Shown here one piece after another: positions 8,358-12,915 of a stretch of DNA of 12,915 nt. Both the position numbers and the translations under genes were made by a program. The stretch spans positions 1 to 12,915 of the forward strand of contig JAGRHE010000071.1 of assembly GCA_020445165.1 (NCBI GenBank). The letters are read 5' to 3'. Origin of the DNA: Gammaproteobacteria bacterium. Lineage in GTDB: Bacteria; Pseudomonadota; Gammaproteobacteria; Chromatiales; Sedimenticolaceae. The notes beneath the pieces were generated by a model that searched no databases, was not told the DNA's origin, and worked only from the letters and a program-made list of their open reading frames with translations. Numbering within the stretch: the first letter of the stretch is position 1; every line of letters begins with the position of its first letter.

Positions 8358-9358
8358 TGGTCGCGGGGCAGGAACTGGAATTACCCTGGCAGGGCGCGCA
8401 GTGGTCGCGTCTCGCCGATTTGCGCCGGCAGGCGCGCTTGCCGCATGCCATCCTGCTCAAAGGCGTCCAGGGGCTGGGTAAAGGCCAGTTCGCGCGGCGT
8501 CTCGGTCGCGCACTGGTCTGCGCATCGCCCACGGCCGGCGGCGATGCCTGCGGTGCCTGCGCGGCTTGCCGACAATCGGCTGCCGGCAATCACCCGGACC
8601 TGCGCTGGGTGGCACCGGAAGAACCGGGGAAGATGATCAGGATCGATGCGATCCGTGAGCTTTCCAGTGCCAGCATGCTGGCAGCACAGGAAGGTGGTTT
8701 TCGCGTGATCGTGATCGAGCCGGCTGATGCCATGAACCAGGCGGCTGCCAATGCCTTGCTCAAGACGCTCGAAGAGCCGGCCTCGCGTACCGTTCTGGTC
8801 CTGGTCAGTTCGCGCCCGGACCGACTGCCGGCAACGATTCGCAGCCGTTGTCATGCGGTCGCGTTTTCGTTGCCGTCGCGAGCCGAGTTGGATGGATGGC
8901 TGAGCGCGATGCTGCCGGCCGGGGAGCTGGAGGCGAACCTGGCCATAGCCGGCGGTGCACCTCTGCGGGCAATCCTCGCCCACGAACAGGATTGGCTCGC
9001 CGACGATCGCCAGCTGATCGAGGAACTCGCCCAACTCAAGAATCGTTCGTCCAATCCGATGCAAGTAGTTGAGAATTGGGCGAAACGGCCGCTAAGAGAT
9101 ATGCTGGACAGCCTGAAGCGGTGTACTGCCGACCTGGTCCGGCTGGGACATCTCCGGACTGGCGCTGGCATTTTTCACCCGGGCGATGTGTCGATGTTGC
9201 ACACCCTGGTCGAGGGCATAGACTTGAAGGACCTGCACAGCTTCAACGACGACCTGTTCCGGCTCGAACGGGAATCTCATAACAACCTGAATCCACAGAT
9301 GATGTTCGAATACCTGGCAAACCGCTGGCTCAGATTTACCCGTCCTGGAGGCCGTTGA
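8354..9358 (+). CDS. holB: DNA polymerase III subunit delta'
   Basis: HolB is the stator subunit of the clamp loader that opens and loads the beta clamp onto primed DNA. The protein is 334 residues. The AAA+ P-loop region reads GVQGLGKG (37-44); it keeps the lysine that E. coli delta' has lost but lacks the following Ser/Thr, so ATP hydrolysis is doubtful. The zinc module is intact with Cys56, Cys66, Cys69 and Cys72. The ANALLKTLEEP helix is at 132-142 and the conserved SRC motif at 164-166 provides the trans-acting arginine for a neighbouring subunit. Two ATGs lie in tandem at the start (8354 and 8357); the first overlaps the tmk stop. pilZ follows one base after its stop. Confidence 0.96.
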   Translation: MMVAGQELELPWQGAQWSRLADLRRQARLPHAILLKGVQGLGKGQFARRLGRALVCASPTAGGDACGACAACRQSAAGNHPDLRWVAPEEPGKMIRIDAIRELSSASMLAAQEGGFRVIVIEPADAMNQAAANALLKTLEEPASRTVLVLVSSRPDRLPATIRSRCHAVAFSLPSRAELDGWLSAMLPAGELEANLAIAGGAPLRAILAHEQDWLADDRQLIEELAQLKNRSSNPMQVVENWAKRPLRDMLDSLKRCTADLVRLGHLRTGAGIFHPGDVSMLHTLVEGIDLKDLHSFNDDLFRLERESHNNLNPQMMFEYLANRWLRFTRPGGR

Positions 9359-9359
9359 G

Positions 9360-9719
9360 ATGGCCGCACCGAACATGCCGCGAGCGCGGCAAGGTATTCT
9401 CTCGCTGACGATCAAAGACAAGAACGCGCTCTACGCCGCGTACATGCAATTCGTCAAAAATGGTGGCTTGTTCATTCCGACGACGAAGAAATACAGCATC
9501 GGCGACGAGGTATTCATGCTGCTCAGCCTGATGGATGAAACCGAGCGCCTGCCGGTTGCCGGCAAGATCATCTGGATAACCCCGGTTGGCGCAGAGGGCA
9601 ATCGAGCCGCCGGTATCGGCGTGCAGTTCAGCGACCAGGACGGCGGAATGGCACGCAACAAGATCGAGGGCTACCTGGCCGGGGCATTGCAGTCGGACAA
9701 GCCAACCCACACAATGTAG
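9360..9719 (+). CDS. pilZ: type IV pilus assembly protein PilZ
   Basis: PilZ is a small cytosolic protein needed for type IV pilus assembly; in studied species it works with the PilB motor and a FimX-type partner. The 119-residue sequence matches the PilZ-proper group: GILSLTIKDK at 12-21, NGGLFIPTTK at 34-43, GDEVFMLL, the AGKIIWITP strand, GNRAAGIGVQF and the conserved PTHTM tail. A paired-Arg RxxxR c-di-GMP motif of the usual form is not visible at the N terminus, as expected for this group, so it probably does not bind c-di-GMP itself. GGAGG at 9346-9350 lies nine bases before the ATG. No other pilus genes are in the window; the holB-pilZ-tatD order is common. Confidence 0.95.
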   Translation: MAAPNMPRARQGILSLTIKDKNALYAAYMQFVKNGGLFIPTTKKYSIGDEVFMLLSLMDETERLPVAGKIIWITPVGAEGNRAAGIGVQFSDQDGGMARNKIEGYLAGALQSDKPTHTM

Positions 9720-9723
9720 ACCC

Positions 9724-10503
9724 ATGCTGGTCGATTCCCATTGTCATCTCGACCGCGTCGACCTGACACCCTACGACGCGGATTTCTCAAAGCTGGTCGC
9801 GGCGACGCGCGACGCCGGTGTCGATCACATGTTGTGCGTGTCGATCGACCTGGAGTCTTACCCGCAAATGCTCGCGCTGGTCGAGGCGTATCCCGAGGTG
9901 TCGGTTTCGGTCGGGGTCCATCCCAATGATTACGACCGGCGCGAACCGACGGTCGACGAGCTCGTGCGGCTCGCCGCCCACCCCAAAAATGTCGCGATCG
10001 GCGAAACCGGCCTCGATTACTTTCGTACCGAGGGTGATCTCACATGGCAGCGCGACCGCTTCCGCGTTCACATTCGCGCCGCCCGCGAGGCCGGCAAACC
10101 TCTAATAATTCACACGCGCGATGCGCGTGACGACACGATCGAAATCCTGCGTCAGGAGCAGGCAGCTGATGTCGGTGGCGTCATGCATTGTTTCACCGAG
10201 ACCTGGGACATGGCGCAGGCGGCGATGGAGATGGGCTTTTACATTTCGTTCTCGGGCATCGTCACGTTCAAGAATGCCGATGCCCTGCGGGATGTGGCGC
10301 GCCGGGTTCCGGATGAACGTTTGCTGATCGAAACCGACTCGCCGTATCTGGCGCCGGTGCCGTATCGCGGAAAGCCGAACGAGCCGCGCTACGTCGCCCA
10401 GGTGGCCGAAACCATTGCCCGGCTGCGCGGCGTGGAAACCGACGTGATCGTCCGCCAGTCGCGGGAAAACTTCTTTCGCCTGTTTACGGCGGCACAGGCC
10501 TGA
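9724..10503 (+). CDS. tatD: TatD family metal-dependent hydrolase (YcfH type)
   Basis: This is a TIM-barrel amidohydrolase-fold protein of 259 residues, in the group of TatD-like DNases. Metal ligands are all present: His6 and His8 in DSHCHLD, Glu94 in GETGLDYF, His130 in IIHTRDA, His155 in MHCFTE and Asp205 in ETDSPYLAP. Its place after holB and pilZ corresponds to E. coli ycfH, which is tmk-holB linked, rather than tatD of the Tat locus; the precise physiological substrate is not established. The ATG at 9724 is four bases after the pilZ stop. An open frame continues 46 codons upstream into pilZ but does not resemble the family. There is no clear Shine-Dalgarno, suggesting coupling to pilZ. 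Confidence 0.93.
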   Translation: MLVDSHCHLDRVDLTPYDADFSKLVAATRDAGVDHMLCVSIDLESYPQMLALVEAYPEVSVSVGVHPNDYDRREPTVDELVRLAAHPKNVAIGETGLDYFRTEGDLTWQRDRFRVHIRAAREAGKPLIIHTRDARDDTIEILRQEQAADVGGVMHCFTETWDMAQAAMEMGFYISFSGIVTFKNADALRDVARRVPDERLLIETDSPYLAPVPYRGKPNEPRYVAQVAETIARLRGVETDVIVRQSRENFFRLFTAAQA

Positions 10504-10523
10504 CGACAGATTCCGCCAAACCG

Positions 10524-10539
10524 GTGACAGGGAGGTCAC
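10524..10539 (+). promoter_or_regulatory. hairpin presenting the ygfX Shine-Dalgarno in its loop
   Basis: GTGAC (10524-10528) and GTCAC (10535-10539) are perfect inverted arms around the loop AGGGAG. The 3' arm touches the ATG at 10540. Most of the Shine-Dalgarno (AGGGAGG) is thus in the loop and its last G in the stem. The stem is short, so any effect on translation is speculative. Confidence 0.3.
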
Positions 10540-10974
10540 ATGGTCCGCATCCGGTTACCTTTGTGTCCATACCTGCGTTGGTCGGTCCATGTGGCCGCCG
10601 TGCTGGTTGTCTCGGGTGTGCTCTTGAGTCCGATTGTGCTGCACTACCGCCTGCTTCTCGCGTGTCTGCTGCTGTTCGCCTGGCAGTTCACCTGGCGCAG
10701 GTATAGGGAACGACGCCCGGTACTCGTGGAGCTCTTGCCATCAGGGAAACTGGAGTGCGTGCAGGGCAACCGGCAACGCATGTCGGTTACACAAGTACGC
10801 CTGGGCCATATCGGACCGCGACTGCTCGCTGTGCGGTTAGTGCCTGAGAGCGGTGCCGGTGTCGACCTGTTCGTCTCGTCGGCGACGATCGGGGAGCACG
10901 ATCATTGGCGACTGCGGCGCCTGCTGCTCGACTGGCATCAGGAATCCGAACGTGACGGCTTGCGCGGCACGTAA
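10540..10974 (+). CDS. ygfX: YgfX/CptA family small inner-membrane protein
   Basis: The 144-residue protein has a short N-terminal cytoplasmic segment, two membrane helices (about 15-33 and 34-51), a basic RRYRERR stop-transfer stretch, and a soluble beta-rich tail ending in a [10 protein letters not shown] element. This layout, with the [10 protein letters not shown] strand after the helices, is that of the YgfX family. E. coli YgfX (CptA) has been reported as a toxin that inhibits FtsZ and MreB assembly and to associate with SdhE. Proximity to nadB supports the call, since ygfX and sdhE lie beside nadB in many gammaproteobacteria. Here no sdhE is present. GGAGG at 10531-10535 sets the start, 36 nt after tatD. 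The 3' end overlaps nadB tail-to-tail by 37 bases. Confidence 0.72.
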   Translation: MVRIRLPLCPYLRWSVHVAAVLVVSGVLLSPIVLHYRLLLACLLLFAWQFTWRRYRERRPVLVELLPSGKLECVQGNRQRMSVTQVRLGHIGPRLLAVRLVPESGAGVDLFVSSATIGEHDHWRLRRLLLDWHQESERDGLRGT

Positions 10975-12614
10975 TTGTCCGGGATCAATACCGTCGGCTG
11001 CGCCTGGTTCTCGTCGCGATCGGGAAAATCCCTGTTGTAGTGCAGGCCGCGGCTCTCGCGCCGGCGCTGGGCCGACTGGATGATCAGGTCGGCGACGTCG
11101 ACCAGGTTGCGCAACTCGAGCAGATCGTTGCTGACGCGGAAATTACCGTAATACTCGCTGATCTCGTGACGCAGCAGGTTGACCCTGCGCCGGGCGCGTT
11201 CGAGTCGCTTGTTGCTACGCACGATACCCACGTAATCCCACATGAAACGGCGCAGTTCGTCCCAGTTGTGCGATACCACGACTTCCTCGTCCGAATCGGT
11301 CACCCGGCTTTCGTCCCACGGTGGGATCGGGGCGAGAGGTTCCGATTCCCGTTCCAGCCGCTTCACGATGTCGGCCAGCGCCAGTTCGCTGAAGACCAGG
11401 CATTCGAGCAGTGAATTGCTCGCCATGCGGTTGGCGCCATGCAGGCCGGTATAGGCGGTCTCGCCGATGGCATAAAGCCCGTGCAGGTCGCAGCGGGCAT
11501 GGCGGTCGGCCTTGATGCCGCCGCAGGTGTAATGTGCTGCGGGTACGACCGGCAGGGGTTCCTTGCGCATGTCGAAGCCCAGTTCGAGGCAGCGGCTGTG
11601 AATGGTGGGGAACAGGCGTTCGATCTCGTTCGCTGCCTTATGGCTGATATCGAGGTAGACACAGTCGATACCCAGTCGCTTCATCTCGTGGTCGATCGCC
11701 CGCGCAACGATATCGCGCGGCGCCAGTTCGCCGCGGTCGTCGAAATCCTTCATGAAACGCGTGCCGTCCGGCAGCAGCAGGCGACCGCCTTCGCCACGGA
11801 CCGCCTCGCTGATCAGGAAGGATTTGGCATGCGGGTGGTAGAGACAGGTCGGATGGAACTGTATGAACTCCATGTTCGCGACCCGGCATCCGGCGCGCCA
11901 TGCCATTGCGATGCCATCGCCGGTGGCGACGTCGGGATTGCTGGTGTACAGGTAGACCTTGCTGGCACCGCCGGTCGCCAGCACGACGTTACGGGCGGCA
12001 ACCGCAATCACCTCACCCTTGGGAATATTGAGCAGGTAGGCACCGTGGCAATGACGCTGCTGGCGGCCATTGTGGCGCTGGTCGGAGACCGCCAGGTCGA
12101 CCGCTATGTGATGTTCGAACACGGTGACGTTCGGGTGCGAGTCGAGCCGGCGCACCAGCGTGGTTTCAACCGCCCGGCCAGTCGCATCCGCCGCATGCAC
12201 GACACGACGATGACTGTGCCCACCCTCGCGTGTCAGGTGATAGCCGGAATCCCCGGTCGGTGGGTTGCGCGTGAACTCTACGCCTTCCTCGAACAGCCAG
12301 CGGATGTTGCCCGGCCCCTGTTCGACCACGAGGCGGACGATTTCCTCGTCGCACAGCCCGGCACCCGCATCCAGTGTGTCGGCGACGTGGGAATCGATCG
12401 AGTCTTCGGTGTCGAGAACGGCCGAGATGCCACCCTGGGCATACAGGGTATTCCCCTCTATCAGTTCGCGTTTCGCCACCAGGGCGACCTGGACCCGGGC
12501 AGGCATGCGCAGGGCCAGGCTGAGCCCCGCAGCCCCGCTGCCGACGATCAACACGTCGTAAACCGGAATGTCTTGCTGATTCATACCGTTGCTGGTCTCT
12601 GGCTGAGGCTCCAT
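10938..12614 (-). CDS. nadB: L-aspartate oxidase
   Basis: NadB is an FAD enzyme that oxidises L-aspartate to iminoaspartate, the substrate of NadA in quinolinate and NAD synthesis. At 558 residues it is slightly longer than E. coli NadB. The FAD dinucleotide-binding GSGAAG is at 25-30, [10 protein letters not shown] near 58, the [20 protein letters not shown] active-site stretch near 127-146, EAVRGEGG near 270, RDIVARAID near 300, and [15 protein letters not shown] near 390. A helical C-terminal domain ends in [14 protein letters not shown]. Two starts are possible: the ATG at 12614 with GAGG only three bases upstream, or the ATG ending at 12582 ([12 protein letters not shown]), which better matches homologues but has no Shine-Dalgarno. 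It diverges from rpoE, as in E. coli and Pseudomonas. Confidence 0.96.
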   Translation of the reverse strand: MEPQPETSNGMNQQDIPVYDVLIVGSGAAGLSLALRMPARVQVALVAKRELIEGNTLYAQGGISAVLDTEDSIDSHVADTLDAGAGLCDEEIVRLVVEQGPGNIRWLFEEGVEFTRNPPTGDSGYHLTREGGHSHRRVVHAADATGRAVETTLVRRLDSHPNVTVFEHHIAVDLAVSDQRHNGRQQRHCHGAYLLNIPKGEVIAVAARNVVLATGGASKVYLYTSNPDVATGDGIAMAWRAGCRVANMEFIQFHPTCLYHPHAKSFLISEAVRGEGGRLLLPDGTRFMKDFDDRGELAPRDIVARAIDHEMKRLGIDCVYLDISHKAANEIERLFPTIHSRCLELGFDMRKEPLPVVPAAHYTCGGIKADRHARCDLHGLYAIGETAYTGLHGANRMASNSLLECLVFSELALADIVKRLERESEPLAPIPPWDESRVTDSDEEVVVSHNWDELRRFMWDYVGIVRSNKRLERARRRVNLLRHEISEYYGNFRVSNDLLELRNLVDVADLIIQSAQRRRESRGLHYNRDFPDRDENQAQPTVLIPDNYVPRKPSRSDS

Positions 12615-12643
12615 AATCCTCGCTTATGACCAACTGGTAAAGC

Positions 12644-12826
12644 GTGCGCGTGGCCCTACCGGCGCCACCTGACGCGCCGGTCGACAACCGCAAGGTAACC
12701 TCTGAGCCCCCGATGTCAGAAATCCGACTGAATCACCGATTTCGCGAACTTTGGCTCGCCCGCGCGGTCCATTCCCACAGGTGCTGCCCGATTGGCCTCC
12801 AGACTCCGGGAGTGGCACGCGGGTGA
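12644..12826 (+). CDS. possible leader peptide upstream of rpoE (rseD-like position)
   Basis: An open frame runs on the rpoE strand between the nadB start and rpoE. It can start at GTG 12644 (60 residues) or ATG 12713 (37 residues, beginning MSEIRLNHRFRELWLARAV). Its TGA (12824-12826) overlaps the rpoE GTG at 12823 in a GTGA junction. Residues near the end include HSHRCC. I do not recognise the sequence, and neither start has a strong Shine-Dalgarno. In E. coli a 51-codon leader frame, rseD, occupies this place and its translation is coupled to rpoE. Positional analogy is the only support here; the frame could be fortuitous in GC-rich DNA. Confidence 0.35.
   Translation: MRVALPAPPDAPVDNRKVTSEPPMSEIRLNHRFRELWLARAVHSHRCCPIGLQTPGVARG
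12745..12772 (+). promoter_or_regulatory. putative sigma-E-type autoregulatory promoter of rpoE
   Basis: CGAACTT (12745-12751) matches the ECF sigma-E -35 consensus GGAACTT at six of seven positions. After 15 bases GTCCAT (12767-12772) matches the -10 consensus GTCTAA at four of six. Transcription would start near 12778, about 45 nt before the rpoE GTG. Sigma-E autoregulation from a proximal promoter is well established in E. coli and for AlgU in Pseudomonas. The call rests on motif, spacing and position only. Confidence 0.5.
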
Positions 12827-12915
12827 GTAGTGATCGGGAGGCGGACCAGGCGCTCGTGGAGCGGGTCCAACGCGGTGACAAGAGGGCATTCGACCTGCTG
12901 GTGCTCAAGTATCAG
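12823..12915 (+). CDS. rpoE: RNA polymerase sigma-E factor (ECF), 5' part
   Basis: Only the first 31 codons are in the window. They read MSSDREADQALVERVQRG then DKRAFDLLVLKYQ, aligning closely with the start of E. coli RpoE (DQVLVERVQKGDQKAFNLLV), the beginning of sigma region 2. RpoE/AlgU directs the envelope stress response and is held by the anti-sigma factor RseA, whose gene normally follows. The start is a GTG at 12823, with GGGAG at 12808-12812 ten bases upstream. An in-frame GTG at 12781 would add 14 residues with no counterpart in the family. The divergent nadB neighbour is the conserved context. Whether the rest of the gene is intact cannot be seen. Confidence 0.92.
   Translation, partial: MSSDREADQALVERVQRGDKRAFDLLVLKYQ

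Noticed and set aside
9586..9723. In-frame 46-codon extension of tatD into pilZ
   Set aside because: TatD proteins begin at the MLVDSHCHLD motif; the extension is a shadow of pilZ.
10523..10540. CRP-like site GGTGA...TCACA before ygfX
   Set aside because: The spacing between the half-sites is 8 rather than the 6 bases of a CRP site, and it overlaps the ribosome binding site; treated as a hairpin instead.
11439..12629. Long plus-strand open frame (396 codons) antisense to nadB
   Set aside because: It mirrors the nadB coding frame in GC-rich DNA, has no recognisable domain, and nadB is strongly supported by conserved motifs on the other strand.
1..12915. A novel defence, mobile or secondary-metabolite system
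   Set aside because: Essentially all DNA is explained by conserved housekeeping genes in a known order, with even composition and no transposase, integrase, repeats or unexplained large gap.

Overview
This window is a stretch of core chromosome from a GC-rich gammaproteobacterium. The evidence is the gene order yceD-rpmF-plsX-fabH-fabD-fabG-acpP-fabF-pabC-mltG-tmk-holB-tatD, which is the Escherichia coli order, with a type IV pilus pilZ gene between holB and tatD as in pseudomonads and many purple-sulfur-type gammaproteobacteria. The nadB/rpoE divergent pair at the right end is also a gammaproteobacterial arrangement. A free-living or symbiotic relative of Chromatiales or Pseudomonadales would fit; the genus cannot be read from the sequence alone. 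I see no rRNA, tRNA, mobile element, CRISPR array, prophage or integration scar.

Left part (1-5855): the 3' end of yceD, then rpmF (ribosomal protein L32), then the fatty acid and phospholipid block. PlsX makes acyl-phosphate for phospholipid synthesis. FabD loads malonate onto ACP, FabH starts chains, FabG reduces the keto group, AcpP carries the chain, and FabF elongates. Genes are packed with 4-8 nt overlaps or short gaps. The exception is acpP, which has its own good sigma70-type promoter upstream and a strong stem-loop downstream, as expected for a very highly expressed small protein.

Middle part (5894-10503): pabC (folate), mltG (septal murein cleavage), tmk (dTTP) and holB (replicase clamp loader) are chained by three successive 4-nt ATGA stop/start overlaps. 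They are followed by pilZ and the tatD-family nuclease gene. All are on the plus strand and look like one long transcription unit.

Right part (10540-12915): a small membrane protein of the YgfX/CptA family lies on the plus strand and overlaps convergently with nadB (L-aspartate oxidase, NAD synthesis) on the minus strand. The usual partner gene sdhE is absent from the window. The first 31 codons of rpoE (ECF sigma factor) diverge from nadB. Upstream of rpoE lies a small open frame whose stop overlaps the rpoE GTG start, in the same position as the E. coli leader gene rseD, and a sigma-E-type promoter sits inside that frame.

Overall the window is ordinary housekeeping DNA and I find no sign of a novel multi-gene system. 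The points that deserve a second look are small: the leader frame and internal promoter at rpoE, the orphan ygfX with its Shine-Dalgarno in a hairpin loop, the acpP-fabF stem-loop, the ambiguous plsX start, and a Ser in PabC where the family usually has the PLP-contacting Glu.
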